A stretch of 64,000 bases of DNA, taken from assembly GCA_020161775.1 (NCBI GenBank), contig JAIUOW010000004.1:186001-250000 (forward strand). The letters run 5' to 3'. Origin of the DNA: Pseudomonadota bacterium. Lineage in GTDB: Bacteria; Pseudomonadota; Gammaproteobacteria; Burkholderiales; Burkholderiaceae_C. Each line of letters starts with the position of its first letter. Within the stretch, counting starts at the first letter, position 1. The position numbers and the translations under genes were made by a program. The notes below the pieces were generated by a model. That model was not told the DNA's origin. It saw only the letters and a list, made by a program, of their open reading frames with translations, and ran no database searches. Positions 47,173 through 56,091 of the stretch are shown here, in pieces.

Positions 47173-47796
47173 ATGAAGGTTCTCGTTATTGGCGCCGGCA
47201 ACATGGGCGCAGGCTTCGTCAAGCAACTGGCCGCCGCTGGCCACCAGGTCAGCGTGACCGCACGCGACATCACCAAGGCCCAGGCAGTGGCACAGCAGTT
47301 CGGCGCCAGCGCCGTGCCGCAAGACAATGCCGCCAGCGGCGTGGATGCAGTGGTCGTCGCCACACCTTATGGCGAAGCCGCCGCTGCGCTGCGCAGCGTG
47401 GGCGCGCGGGCCGGCACGGTCGTGATCGACATCACCAACCCGCTGACGGCGGACTACATGGGCCTGACGCTGGGCCACAGCACCTCCGCCGCGGAAGAGA
47501 TTGCCCGGGCCGTGCCCGGCGCCGAAGTGGTCAAGGGCTTCAACACCGTGTTTGCGCAGGTGCTGGCCAATGGCGCTGACCTGGGCGGCGAGAAGGTGAC
47601 AGTGTTCCTGGCCAGCGACAGCGAGCGCGGCAAGCAAACGGCCAAGGCGCTGGCTGAAAGCATGGGCTTCAAGACCCTGGACGCGGGCGGCCTGAAGAAC
47701 GCGCGCTACCTGGAGCCGCTGGCCGGCCTGAACATCTACTTCGGCTATGGCGCAGGCCTGGGCACGGCGGTGGCGCCGGCCTGGATCGGCAGCTGA
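47173..47796 (+). CDS. NADP-binding oxidoreductase (F420-dependent NADP reductase-like)
   Basis: This 207-residue Rossmann protein has GAGNMG at 7-12 and the family pieces VVVATPYGEAAAALRSV, DITNPLT and VKGFNTVFAQVLANG. The group is named after F420-dependent NADP reductase, but proteobacterial members lack F420. They probably reduce quinones or similar compounds with NADPH. A strong AAGGAAA site precedes the ATG. The DODA gene follows after 35 bp; both are likely regulated by the divergent LysR protein. Confidence 0.85.
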   Translation: MKVLVIGAGNMGAGFVKQLAAAGHQVSVTARDITKAQAVAQQFGASAVPQDNAASGVDAVVVATPYGEAAAALRSVGARAGTVVIDITNPLTADYMGLTLGHSTSAAEEIARAVPGAEVVKGFNTVFAQVLANGADLGGEKVTVFLASDSERGKQTAKALAESMGFKTLDAGGLKNARYLEPLAGLNIYFGYGAGLGTAVAPAWIGS

Positions 47797-47831
47797 TCCC
47801 ACCCACCTGTCAACCCCCATCAGGAGCCCCT

Positions 47832-48614
47832 ATGACTGCCCCTTCGCTGTTTGTGTCCCACGGCGCACCCACCTACGCCATCGAGCCTGGCCTGGCCGGC
47901 GAGCAGTTGCACGCCCTGGGCCTGGCCCTGGGCAAGCCCCGGGGCATCGTGGTGGTGTCGCCGCACTGGATGACGCGCGGCGTGGCCGTGACAGCCAGCG
48001 CCCGCCCGCCCACCATCCATGACTTTGGCGGCTTTCCTGACGCGCTGTACAGCCTGCAATACCCCGCGCCCGGCGACGGTGCGCTGGCCGCGCGCGCCGC
48101 GCAGCTGCTGCAGGGGCTGGGCCTGCCGGTGAGGCTGGACGACACGCGCGGGCTGGACCACGGCGCCTGGGTGCCGCTGCTGCACATGTACCCCGACGCC
48201 GACGTGCCCGTGGTGCAGGTGTCGCTGCCGCATGACAGCACGCCGGCCACGGCTTTTGCGCTCGGCCAGGCGCTGGCGCCGCTGGCGCATGAGGGCGTGC
48301 TGGTGATCGGCTCGGGCAGCCTCACGCACAACCTGTATGAGTTCCGTGGCGGCGATGTGGCGGCGGCGGACTACGCGGTGGAATTCACGCACTGGATCCG
48401 CGCCGCGGTGCGGCGCGGCGACACAGCTGCGCTGCTGCACGCGCTGCGCGACGCACCGCACGCGCGGCGCGCGCACCCCACCAGCGACCATTACCTGCCG
48501 CTGCTGGTGGCCGCGGGCGCCGCGGCGCAGGCCACGCCCGCCACCGTGCTGGACGGCGGCATCCGCCACGGCATGCTGGCCATGGAGTCGTACCTGTTTG
48601 GCCAGGTGCATTAA
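47832..48614 (+). CDS. DODA-type extradiol aromatic ring-opening dioxygenase
   Basis: This 260-residue protein has the LigB-type fold. Probable metal ligands are His10 (FVSHGAP), His in VVSPHWMT, and a late His in HPTSDHYLP; DHGAWVPL is diagnostic. Homologues such as YgiD cleave 4,5-DOPA in vitro, and their true substrates are often unknown. AGGAG lies 7-8 bp upstream of the ATG. It is the second gene of a unit with the NADP-binding protein. Confidence 0.88.
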   Translation: MTAPSLFVSHGAPTYAIEPGLAGEQLHALGLALGKPRGIVVVSPHWMTRGVAVTASARPPTIHDFGGFPDALYSLQYPAPGDGALAARAAQLLQGLGLPVRLDDTRGLDHGAWVPLLHMYPDADVPVVQVSLPHDSTPATAFALGQALAPLAHEGVLVIGSGSLTHNLYEFRGGDVAAADYAVEFTHWIRAAVRRGDTAALLHALRDAPHARRAHPTSDHYLPLLVAAGAAAQATPATVLDGGIRHGMLAMESYLFGQVH

Positions 48615-48623
48615 CCTCGGTGC

Positions 48624-48944
48624 ATGGACGACGACAGCAACCAGATTGAAGTACCCGCCAGCTTCGGCGCCCTCTTCACCACCCCCGCCGGCCGCCTGCG
48701 CGAGCCGGCGGCCACCGTGCGCCAGCGCTATGAGCTGTGCGAAGACCTGGCCCAGATGCTGGTGGACCAGGCGGCCACGCTGCAGTTCAAGACCGGCCGG
48801 TCCGAGGCCGAGGTGCTGCAGACGATTGAGGCCGGCCTGACGGGTGGCGATGCGGGGGTGAGTGCGCAAGAGGCGCTCTGGGTGGGCATGCGGCTGGCGG
48901 AACTGCTGGACTGGAAAATTCCCGCAGGGCAGACCGGCGAATAA
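48624..48944 (+). CDS. Small conserved-looking hypothetical protein
   Basis: This 106-residue soluble acidic protein is mostly helical (RQRYELCEDLAQMLVDQAATLQFKTGRSEAEVLQTIEAGL). No motif or membrane segment is apparent. It starts 10 bp after the DODA gene, and frame and codon use match neighbours. The length and position suggest a real gene; the function is unknown. Confidence 0.6.
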   Translation: MDDDSNQIEVPASFGALFTTPAGRLREPAATVRQRYELCEDLAQMLVDQAATLQFKTGRSEAEVLQTIEAGLTGGDAGVSAQEALWVGMRLAELLDWKIPAGQTGE

Positions 48945-48968
48945 CCGTCATCAAATAGCCGTCATCCG

Positions 48969-49796
48969 TCATGGCCGCAACCGCCCAGCGTCCCGCGCCG
49001 CGGCTCGCACCGCCTCATGGATCGCCGCCACCACTGCCTCTGGCTTTTCCATCGGGATGCCGTGGCCGCTGTCCACCCAGACCTGCCGTGCGCCGGGGTA
49101 CAGGGTGGCCAGGGCGACGCGCTTGCGGTTGGCGTCATCGGCCAGGGCCGACGACTGCGCCATCGGGTGCAACGCGCTCAGCACCCATACCGGCACGGCG
49201 GGGTCCGCCGGCAGGCCCAGCACGATCTGGCCTGTAGCGTCCAGAGCGGCCAATTCCTGTTTGGCCGTGTCGGAGGTCAGCATGCCAAAGGTCAGCTTGA
49301 GCCAGGCCGGCCATCCCTGCGGGTCACCGGCGCCCCTGAGCTGCTCGGGGTGGGTGGCGTCCACCAGCACCAGGGCAGCCACCTCGCGCGGGTGCTGCCG
49401 CGCATACAACTGCATGTACAGCCCGCCCAGCGAATGCCCCACCAGCACATACGGCGGCGGCAGCTTGCGCGCCTGCAGCAAGGCCCGCAGTTCGTTGACG
49501 ATGTGCGTGCCGTCGCGTGTCTGCGCGACGGCATCGCTTTTGCCGTAGCCCGCACGGTTGTAGGCCAGCACGGTGCTTTCACGCGCGGCCTCGGGCCAGA
49601 CCTTGGCCCACCAGTCCAGCGTGCCGCCCAAGCCGTTTTCCAGAACAACCACGGGCATGCCCTGACCGGCAACCACGGATTCAACCTGGCGCCCGCCCAC
49701 GGCGGCGGTGGTGACTCCCGCCAAGGTGCCGCAGCCGCCGATGCACACGGCCAGCATCAGCCCCGCAACCAACCCGGTTGCGCGCGGGCTCAGCAC
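48969..49796 (-). CDS. Alpha/beta-hydrolase, probable lipoprotein
   Basis: This 275-residue hydrolase has a hydrophobic N-terminus with lipobox IGGC (19-22, lipid Cys22). The nucleophile elbow is GHSLGG with Ser122, and a late VDSGHGIPMEKPE supplies the His. The preceding LENGLGGTLDWW is the oxyanion loop. The probable role is an esterase in the envelope; the substrate is unknown. It overlaps the next upstream gene by 7 bp on the same strand, so the two are probably coupled. Confidence 0.85.
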   Translation of the reverse strand: MLSPRATGLVAGLMLAVCIGGCGTLAGVTTAAVGGRQVESVVAGQGMPVVVLENGLGGTLDWWAKVWPEAARESTVLAYNRAGYGKSDAVAQTRDGTHIVNELRALLQARKLPPPYVLVGHSLGGLYMQLYARQHPREVAALVLVDATHPEQLRGAGDPQGWPAWLKLTFGMLTSDTAKQELAALDATGQIVLGLPADPAVPVWVLSALHPMAQSSALADDANRKRVALATLYPGARQVWVDSGHGIPMEKPEAVVAAIHEAVRAAARDAGRLRP

Positions 49797-50155
49797 CGCT
49801 TGGCCGCCCGCATCAAGGCGTTGCAGGTTTCACTGCTGCCTGCAGGGCGCGCCTTTGACCCGCCCGCCATCGGCGTGCAGATCGCGTCCGAATGCGGCGT
49901 CTGGCCAAAACTCATGGCGCGCTGGAAGCCCGTGGCGCTGTACATGTAGCAGGTGTAGGCCGCGCCGTCCCGTGTGTTCACGGTGTAATTCAGGCGGCCA
50001 CCCGTCTCTTCGGTGCGCTCGCCCAGGGTGAACTGGCCCACGGGCCGTCCGATGGCCTGCGCCGTGCGTTGCTCGATCCCGCCCTGGTCAATCGTGGCGG
50101 CGCAGCCGCCCAGAAGCGCCAGCGCGGTGAAGGTGGTGATGGTTCGAAAGTACAT
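49790..50155 (-). CDS. Small lipoprotein, function unknown
   Basis: This 121-residue protein has a signal peptide with lipobox LGGC (15-18, lipid Cys18). Four further Cys (in YTCYMYS, AICTP, ETCNAL and the terminal RC) may form disulfides in the periplasm. The family is not known to me. The end of the gene overlaps the hydrolase start, and a gap of 22 bp separates it from another lipoprotein gene upstream. Confidence 0.7.
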   Translation of the reverse strand: MYFRTITTFTALALLGGCAATIDQGGIEQRTAQAIGRPVGQFTLGERTEETGGRLNYTVNTRDGAAYTCYMYSATGFQRAMSFGQTPHSDAICTPMAGGSKARPAGSSETCNALMRAAKRC

Positions 50156-50177
50156 GGATCAATCCTCGGGATGGGTT

Positions 50178-50774
50178 TCAGCGGCTGAAGCAGTTGTCCG
50201 TGGGGATCCGGGTCAGGGTGTTGGCCACATCCGCCAGCGTGGGCTGGATGGTGGGCATTTCGTCACCCACCAGGCACAGCAGGTTGCCCGGACGCAGCGT
50301 CCAGATGGTGCCCACGCGCGTGCCGGTCACGGTCTGGAAGATGCCCCAGTAAGCGCTCAGGCTGGCGCTGGCTTCGGTCTTCGCAAATGTCACAACGCCC
50401 AGGCGAGTAGGGCCGGCCTGGGTGGGCGTGCCCGCGCATTCATTGCCGCTGAAGCTCAGCACGCCTTCGTCGTAGTCGATCGTCGTGGGGCTGGTCACGC
50501 GGGCGCGCAGCAGCCGCTTGAACGACTGGCCGCCCGTGCGCACGCAGCCCTTTTGCACCCAGTCGCCCGCCAGCGCATCGATCTGGGCGGGCAGCGGCAG
50601 CGCATCACCGGGGCTGGGCGCGGGGGCCGGGGCGGGGGCAGGCGCGGGCAGCGCGGCGTCACCGTTGCCACCGTCACCACCACCGCCGCAGGCGCCCAGG
50701 GCGAGCGTGGCGGCGGCAAGGGCCGCCAGGGTGCACAGGCGCGCACGGCGTGATTGAGAGGGGAGAGACAGCAT
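50178..50774 (-). CDS. Probable lipoprotein with a Pro-Ala linker
   Basis: This 198-residue protein has lipobox LGAC (26-29, lipid Cys29), followed by a Gly/Asp stretch and the repeat APAPAPAPAP that would hold a C-terminal domain away from the membrane. The domain includes three Cys and is not recognised. I chose ATG at 50774 because AAGGAG precedes it; the longer call begins at a TTG. Same strand as the two downstream envelope genes, so an envelope unit is possible. Confidence 0.7.
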   Translation of the reverse strand: MLSLPSQSRRARLCTLAALAAATLALGACGGGGDGGNGDAALPAPAPAPAPAPSPGDALPLPAQIDALAGDWVQKGCVRTGGQSFKRLLRARVTSPTTIDYDEGVLSFSGNECAGTPTQAGPTRLGVVTFAKTEASASLSAYWGIFQTVTGTRVGTIWTLRPGNLLCLVGDEMPTIQPTLADVANTLTRIPTDNCFSR

Positions 50775-50864
50775 AAACAACTCCTTGAAAAGTTCTGGTT
50801 GGCAAAAAAAGGGCGAACGAAAGCCCGACCCTCAAGAGGGCCCTGGAGGAAACGCGGTGGAAAG

Positions 50865-51566
50865 TCAGTCCGGCTTGCGGGCCACGATGAACACCCGGAA
50901 GTCCTTGCCCCGGGTGCCGTGCCGCTCCACGGCCTCGATCCGCAGGCCCTGGCGCACCATGGCCGCGCGCAGCTGCGCCGCGTCAAGGCACAGCAACACA
51001 TCCGGCGCCTTGCCGATGGCGCGCATCAGCGGCAGCGCCAGCCAGCGCACCAGCGGGTTCATCTCCGAAATGCACGGTGTCTTTGAAATGAGCAGGCCGC
51101 CCGGACGCAGGGCCCGCACGGCCTGGGCCAGCGCCAGGTCCAGGTCGCTCACCAGGTGCAGCATGTTGAAGGCCAGCACGGCGTCGTAAATGCCCTGGCC
51201 AAACACCTGCGCGTCGGCGTCGGCCACCGCAAAGCCCAGCTGCGCCATCGGGCGCGCGGCCAGCTTTTCGCGGGCGATGTTGATCATTTGCTGCGACACG
51301 TCGGTGGCCAGCAGGCGGCGTGTGAACGGCGCCAGGCGCAAGGCCGTGCTGCCTGTGCCGCAGCCGATCTCCAGCACATCCTGGCCGGGGTGCAGCAGGG
51401 CCAGCACGCGTTGCAGCGTGGCTTCATAGCCCGCCATGTCGGCAATCGGGTCGGCGGCGTACTTGCGCGCAATGCGGTCCCAGAAGCGGGCCTTGCGGGC
51501 AGCCGTTGCATGGTCCTGCAGCCCGGCGGGGGCAACGGCAAGCGGGGCGGTGGGTAAAGATGCCAT
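50865..51566 (-). CDS. Class I SAM-dependent methyltransferase
   Basis: This 233-residue protein has the SAM-binding motif I VLEIGCGTGST at 64-74 and motif IV-like YDAVLAFNMLHLV. A C-terminal RHGTRGKDFRVFIVARK completes the UbiE/COQ5-like fold. The substrate is unknown. It is divergent from a LysR gene with a 70-bp gap. Confidence 0.87.
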   Translation of the reverse strand: MASLPTAPLAVAPAGLQDHATAARKARFWDRIARKYAADPIADMAGYEATLQRVLALLHPGQDVLEIGCGTGSTALRLAPFTRRLLATDVSQQMINIAREKLAARPMAQLGFAVADADAQVFGQGIYDAVLAFNMLHLVSDLDLALAQAVRALRPGGLLISKTPCISEMNPLVRWLALPLMRAIGKAPDVLLCLDAAQLRAAMVRQGLRIEAVERHGTRGKDFRVFIVARKPD

Positions 51567-51591
51567 GCCCGGATGCTATCCATGCACAACG

Positions 51592-51607
51592 CCGCAGGGA
51601 ACTGCGG
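51592..51607. promoter_or_regulatory. Perfect inverted repeat in the LysR/methyltransferase gap
   Basis: CCGCAG (51592-51597) and CTGCGG (51602-51607) are exact reverse complements around GGAA, roughly midway between the two starts. It fits a LysR operator and is 30 bp from the LysR ATG. Confidence 0.45.
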
Positions 51608-51636
51608 TAAATTGCAGCGAACCCATACAAAAATGC

Positions 51637-52509
51637 ATGAATGAACTCGACTGGAATCAGCTAAAGGCATTTCTGGCCACGGCGGAGGCCGGCTCGCTGT
51701 CGGCCGCGGCGCGCAAGCTGGGCCTGACCCAGCCCACGCTGAGCCGGCAGGTGGCGGCGATTGAACGGCACATGGGCGTGACGCTGTTCGAGCGGGTGGG
51801 CAAGGCCATGGCGCTGACCAGCACCGGGCTGGACCTGCTGGAACATGCACGCGCGATGGGCACGGCGGCCGAGGCGCTTGCGCTGGCGGCCACGGGCCGC
51901 TCGCAGGCGGTGGGCGGTGTGGTGTCTGTGTCAGCCACCGACGCCATGGCCGCCTATGTGGTGCCGCCACTGGTGCGCCAGCTGCGTGAGCAGGACCCGG
52001 GCATTGTCGTGGAGGTGATTGCCTCCAACGCCTTGAGCGACCTGCTGCGCCGCGAGGCCGACATCGCCATCCGCCACGTCAAGCCCGAGCAGCCCGAGCT
52101 GATCGCGCGCCTGGTGCGCGAGGCCTCGGCCTGCTTTTACGCGTCTGAAGACTGGGTGAAAGTGCATGGCCACCCGCGCAGCGCGGCGGACGCCGCCGGC
52201 CTGCCCTTTGTGGGCGCCGGGCGCAACGGCCCGTACCTGGCCTACCTGCAGCATCACGGCCTGCCGGTGACCGAGGCCAATTTCAGCTGCCACGCCGAAC
52301 ATTCGGTGGCCAGCTGGTCGCTGGTGCGCGCCGGCATGGGCATCGGCGCGATGATGGATGACATCGCACGCCAGACGCCCGGCGTGGTGCGCGTGCTGGA
52401 CGACGTGCCGCCGGTGATGTTTCCGGTCTGGCTGGTGAGCCACCGCGAGCTGCGCACCTCGCGGCGCATCCGCGTGGTGTTCGAGGCGCTGGCCGCGGGG
52501 CTGGCCTGA
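51637..52509 (+). CDS. LysR-family transcriptional regulator
   Basis: This 290-residue regulator has a winged helix (LDWNQLKAFLATAEAGSLSAAARKLGLTQPTLSRQVAAIE) and a standard effector domain. I chose the ATG at 51637 that gives MNELDWNQL; the longer frame to 51436 is antisense to the methyltransferase. It is divergent from that methyltransferase gene, a likely target. The stop is 10 bp from the end of the convergent CoA ligase gene. Confidence 0.88.
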   Translation: MNELDWNQLKAFLATAEAGSLSAAARKLGLTQPTLSRQVAAIERHMGVTLFERVGKAMALTSTGLDLLEHARAMGTAAEALALAATGRSQAVGGVVSVSATDAMAAYVVPPLVRQLREQDPGIVVEVIASNALSDLLRREADIAIRHVKPEQPELIARLVREASACFYASEDWVKVHGHPRSAADAAGLPFVGAGRNGPYLAYLQHHGLPVTEANFSCHAEHSVASWSLVRAGMGIGAMMDDIARQTPGVVRVLDDVPPVMFPVWLVSHRELRTSRRIRVVFEALAAGLA

Positions 52510-52519
52510 GGCCGCTGGC

Positions 52520-54319
52520 TCAGGCGGCGCGAAACACCACAGGCACCGCGATCGCGGCCAGCTTCCCGCGCAGATCGCGCTCGCGCGACAGGTCCGCCAG
52601 CGTCACCACCGCCGACAGCGTGCCGCCCTGCTCCACCGCCTGCACCGTCACGCCCGGCCCCGCGGCACCGGCTTCGGCCAGCATTTCGGTCAGCTTGACC
52701 TCGATGGCGCGCAGGCGCAGCGCGGGCTTGTAGATCTTGCCGATGGCGGTCATCGGCATCGCGTCGATGACCGTCACGCGCTTGGGCGCGGCCGGGCGCT
52801 CATACACCTGCGGCGCCACCTCGGCCAGCAGCGCGGCGGCGTCCATCCGCGCGCCAGGCTTGAGCGTCACGAAGGCCACGGGCAGCTCGCCCGCGTACGC
52901 ATCGGGCTCGCCCACCACGGCGCACAGGGCCACGGCGGGATGGGCAAGAAAGGCCTCTTCCACCAGGCCGGGGTCGATGTTGTGGGAGCCGCGGATGATC
53001 ACGTCCTTGGCGCGGCCGGTGATGTGCAGGTAACCCTGCGCGTCAATGTGGCCGAGGTCGCCCGAGATGAGCCACTCGCCTTCAAACATGCCGGCGTTGC
53101 GCGCGGCGTCGGTGTAGCCGGGGCTCACGTGCGGGCCGCGCAGCACCACCACGCCGGTTTCACCGGTCGCACAAGGCCGGTCCAGCTGAACCTCGCCGTC
53201 TTTCCATGCCACGGCGCGCACCTCGGTGTAGGGCAGGCGCAGGCCGGTGGAGCCGGGCACGCGCGGCGCGGCGAATGGCTCGATGCTGACCAGGCCCGCG
53301 CATTCGGTCATGCCCAGGATGTTGCGCACCGGAATGCGCAGGCGCTGTTCAAACTGCGCGGCCAGCTCGCCAGGCAGCGGCGAGCCGCCGGTGTAGGCCA
53401 CCTTCACGGTGGAAATGTCCGCATCCACCGGCTGGTTCACCAGCGTGGCCAGGATGGTGGGCACGCAGGCCAGCGCGGTCACGCGTTCGCGCTCGCAGAA
53501 TTTCCAGTAGTTTTTGACGAACGCCGCGTTGCGCATGCCGCTCAAGGTGGGCAGCACCTGCGTGGCGCCCACAGCCAGCAGCGCCAGGCCGTACACAAAG
53601 GCGCCCGCCACATGGAACAGCGGAAAGCCGTTGACCTCCACCGTGTGTTCGTCAAAGCCGTAGTAGTGGTGGGCAAACCAGCTGGTATGCGCTTCGTTGC
53701 CGTGGGTGTGCTGCGCGAGCTTGGGCGCACCCGTGGTGCCGCCGGTGTGAAAGAACGCCGCAATGCGCCCGGGCGTGAGCGCAGGATCGAATGTCAATAT
53801 GTCCGGCTGGGCGTCCAGTTGGTCAAACCGGCCCGGCGCGATCTGCAGCACGGGGATGTCGTGCAGGGCACGCACCTTCTGCACGGTGCTCCACACGTCC
53901 AGCTCGTCGTTGGGGCCCAGCGCCACCAGCAGTTTGACGCCTGCGGCCTTTAGCAGCGCGGCGATGTGGTCGGGCTGCAGCAGGTAATTGATGGGGCAGG
54001 CCCGCCCCGCCACCTGCGCGCCCCAAAGCGCGTAATGCGTCTCGGGGATGTTGGGCGCCAGGATGGCTACCGCATCGTCCGGCGCCACGCCCAGCGATCT
54101 GAACAGGTTGGCCGCGCGGTGGATGTTGGCCAGCAGTTGCGCATAACTCACGCGCACGGGCTCCGCTGCGATGTCGCCATTGGGCAAATAGTTGAACGCC
54201 ACGCGCTGCGCGTGCCGCGCGGCAGCCGATGCGATCAGCCCGTAGGTCGTGCGCTGGGGAATCGCCTGCTCATACGGCTGCTGCTCCAGCCGCTGCACAT
54301 CCGCCAGCGAGGCAATCAC
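52520..54319 (-). CDS. AMP-forming acyl-CoA ligase of the hydroxycinnamate cluster
   Basis: This 599-residue adenylating enzyme has the motif FHTGGTTGAPKLAQHTHGN near residue 210, GMTECAGLVSIEP, and the hinge GRAKDVIIRG. The late IDAMPMTAIGKIYKPAL has the catalytic Lys. About 60 extra residues at the C-terminus are unusual. It overlaps the amidohydrolase gene by 4 bp. Probable substrates are dihydroxycinnamic or related phenylpropanoid acids, but this is inferred from the neighbours. Confidence 0.87.
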   Translation of the reverse strand: MIASLADVQRLEQQPYEQAIPQRTTYGLIASAAARHAQRVAFNYLPNGDIAAEPVRVSYAQLLANIHRAANLFRSLGVAPDDAVAILAPNIPETHYALWGAQVAGRACPINYLLQPDHIAALLKAAGVKLLVALGPNDELDVWSTVQKVRALHDIPVLQIAPGRFDQLDAQPDILTFDPALTPGRIAAFFHTGGTTGAPKLAQHTHGNEAHTSWFAHHYYGFDEHTVEVNGFPLFHVAGAFVYGLALLAVGATQVLPTLSGMRNAAFVKNYWKFCERERVTALACVPTILATLVNQPVDADISTVKVAYTGGSPLPGELAAQFEQRLRIPVRNILGMTECAGLVSIEPFAAPRVPGSTGLRLPYTEVRAVAWKDGEVQLDRPCATGETGVVVLRGPHVSPGYTDAARNAGMFEGEWLISGDLGHIDAQGYLHITGRAKDVIIRGSHNIDPGLVEEAFLAHPAVALCAVVGEPDAYAGELPVAFVTLKPGARMDAAALLAEVAPQVYERPAAPKRVTVIDAMPMTAIGKIYKPALRLRAIEVKLTEMLAEAGAAGPGVTVQAVEQGGTLSAVVTLADLSRERDLRGKLAAIAVPVVFRAA

Positions 54320-55179
54320 GCCAGCCCCAGCAACCTGACCGCGTTGTCCTTCAGGATGCCGGGCATCACCTCGGGCTTGAAGCCGGCTTCTTCAAAGTCC
54401 TTCATCCAGCGCTCGGGCGTGATCAGCGGGTAGTCACTGCCAAACAGCACGCGGTCCTTGAGCAGCGTGTTGGCGTACTGCACCAGCTGCTTCGGGAAAT
54501 ACTTGGGGCTCCAGCCGCTCAGGTCGATCCACACATTGGGCTTGTGCGTGGCCACGCTCAGGGCCTCGTCCTGCCAGGGGAAGCTCGGGTGCGCCATGAC
54601 GATCTGCATGTCGGGGAAGTCGATCGCCACGTCGTCCAGGTGCATGGGGTTGCTGTATTCCAGCCGCAGCCCGCCGCCGCAGCGCATGCCGCTGCCAATG
54701 CCGCTGTGGCCGGTGTGGAAGATCGCGGGCAGCTTGTGCGCATTGATCACCTCGTAGATGGGCCAGGCCATGCGGTCATAGGGGTGATAGCCCTGCACCG
54801 TGGGGTGGAACTTGAAGCCCTTGACGTTGTGCTCCTTGATCAGCCGTTCGGCCTCGCGCGCGCCCATCTTGCCCTTGTGCGGGTCGATGCTGCCAAAGCA
54901 CATCATCATGTCGCTGTTGGCCTTGGCCGCCTCGGCGATTTCCTCGTTGGGGATGCGCCGGCGGCCCAGCTGCGATTCGCTGTCCACGGTGAACATCACC
55001 AGGCCGATCTTCTTTTCGCGGTAATGGGCAATGGTCTCGGCAATGGTGGGGCGGCGGCTGTTGCGGAAATACTTGTCCGCCGCGCGGTCGTATTCCTCGC
55101 CGTAATTGTCAAACGGGTTCCAGCAGCTCACCTCGGCATGGGTGTGCACGTCAATGGCGATGAGGTTCTTGTAATCCAC
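54316..55179 (-). CDS. Amidohydrolase-family protein (PhdB-like 4-hydroxyphenyl-beta-ketoacyl-CoA hydrolase candidate)
   Basis: This 287-residue amidohydrolase-2 protein has metal-site His12 and His14 in IDVHTHAE, His in GFKFHPTVQG, IFHTGHSG and the late LFGSDYP Asp. Similar proteins in phenylpropanoid clusters are reported to hydrolyse 4-hydroxyphenyl-beta-ketopropionyl-CoA to an aromatic acid and acetyl-CoA. Decarboxylase relatives are an alternative. It is the first gene of a two-gene unit, divergent from the feruloyl-CoA synthetase genes, so both units probably share control. Confidence 0.8.
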   Translation of the reverse strand: MDYKNLIAIDVHTHAEVSCWNPFDNYGEEYDRAADKYFRNSRRPTIAETIAHYREKKIGLVMFTVDSESQLGRRRIPNEEIAEAAKANSDMMMCFGSIDPHKGKMGAREAERLIKEHNVKGFKFHPTVQGYHPYDRMAWPIYEVINAHKLPAIFHTGHSGIGSGMRCGGGLRLEYSNPMHLDDVAIDFPDMQIVMAHPSFPWQDEALSVATHKPNVWIDLSGWSPKYFPKQLVQYANTLLKDRVLFGSDYPLITPERWMKDFEEAGFKPEVMPGILKDNAVRLLGLA

Positions 55180-55259
55180 GGGTTGTCTCCTGGTTCCCAG
55201 GCCACTGGAGCCTAGGGTAAGTCCTTACGAAACAGGACTTCGGGTTTCTTGAATTGGTT

Positions 55260-55277
55260 ATTATTTATAACAATAAT
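55260..55277. promoter_or_regulatory. Inverted repeat ATTATT-N6-AATAAT, candidate MarR operator
   Basis: ATTATT (55260-55265) and AATAAT (55272-55277) flank TATAAC in the divergent gap between the amidohydrolase and crotonase genes. It is the only AT-rich palindrome in that gap. MarR-family regulators of hydroxycinnamate genes (FerC/HcaR type) bind such AT-rich sites, and a MarR gene closes this cluster. Confidence 0.55.
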
Positions 55278-55300
55278 CCACCCACTTGGCAAACACCGAC

Positions 55301-56074
55301 ATGACCCAAAAAGACGTTCAACTTGAAATCCGCGGCCCTGTTGCCGTGGTGCGCCTGAGCCGTCCGGCCAAGCGCAACGCGCTGTCCGACGGTGTCATTC
55401 TGGCACTGCGCGGCATTTTTGAAACCCTGCCCGACACGGTGCGCGCCGCCGTGCTGGACGGCGAAGGCGAGCACTTCTGCGCCGGCCTGGACCTGAGCGA
55501 GCTGAAAGAGCGCGATGCCGGCCAGGGCCTGCACCATTCACGCATGTGGCATGCCGCGCTGGAGCGTGTGCAGTACGGCCCGGTGCCGGTGGTGGCCGCG
55601 CTGCACGGCGCGGTGGTGGGCGGCGGGCTGGAGCTGGCCAGCGCCTGCCACATCCGCGTGGCCGATGAGTCCACCTTCTATGCCCTGCCCGAGGGCTCGC
55701 GCGGCATCTTCGTGGGCGGCGGCGGCGCGGTGCGCATTCCGCGCCTGATCGGCGCCGCGCGCATGACCGACATGATGCTCACCGGCCGCGTGTACAACGC
55801 GGCGGACGGCGAGCGCGCGGGCTTCGCGCAGTACCTGGTGCCCCAGGGACAGGGGTTTGACAAAGCCTTTGAGCTGGCCACGCGCGTGGCAGAAAACGCG
55901 CCGCTGACCAACTACGCGCTGATGCACGCCCTGCCCCGCATCGCCGAGCAGCCGGCGGACCAGGGTTTCATGACCGAAGCCCTGATGGCCGCCATTGCGC
56001 AAAGCGCGCCCGAGGCCAAGAGCCGCGTCAAGGCCTTCCTGGACGGCAAGGCAGCCAAGGTCAAGAAGGCCTGA
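55301..56074 (+). CDS. Crotonase (enoyl-CoA hydratase-like) of the hydroxycinnamate cluster
   Basis: This 257-residue crotonase has CAGLDL at 60-65 and GAVVGGG at 103-109 for the oxyanion hole, plus Glu131 in LPEGSRG. It may hydrate feruloyl- or coumaroyl-CoA. I cannot tell whether it also does the retro-aldol cleavage to vanillin (Ech type). The chosen start is ATG at 55301; a TTG at 55286 would add five residues. The feruloyl-CoA synthetase gene follows after 17 bp. Confidence 0.85.
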   Translation: MTQKDVQLEIRGPVAVVRLSRPAKRNALSDGVILALRGIFETLPDTVRAAVLDGEGEHFCAGLDLSELKERDAGQGLHHSRMWHAALERVQYGPVPVVAALHGAVVGGGLELASACHIRVADESTFYALPEGSRGIFVGGGGAVRIPRLIGAARMTDMMLTGRVYNAADGERAGFAQYLVPQGQGFDKAFELATRVAENAPLTNYALMHALPRIAEQPADQGFMTEALMAAIAQSAPEAKSRVKAFLDGKAAKVKKA

Positions 56075-56091
56075 CTCTCAACCACAAGAAC

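Noticed and set aside
47832-48614. A second protocatechuate dioxygenase
   Set aside because: It is a single-subunit DODA-type protein without an alpha partner, and its neighbours do not belong to the protocatechuate pathway.
50581-50650. Tandem repeat array in DNA around the APAPAP segment
   Set aside because: It is a Pro-Ala linker in a lipoprotein gene, not an independent repeat element.
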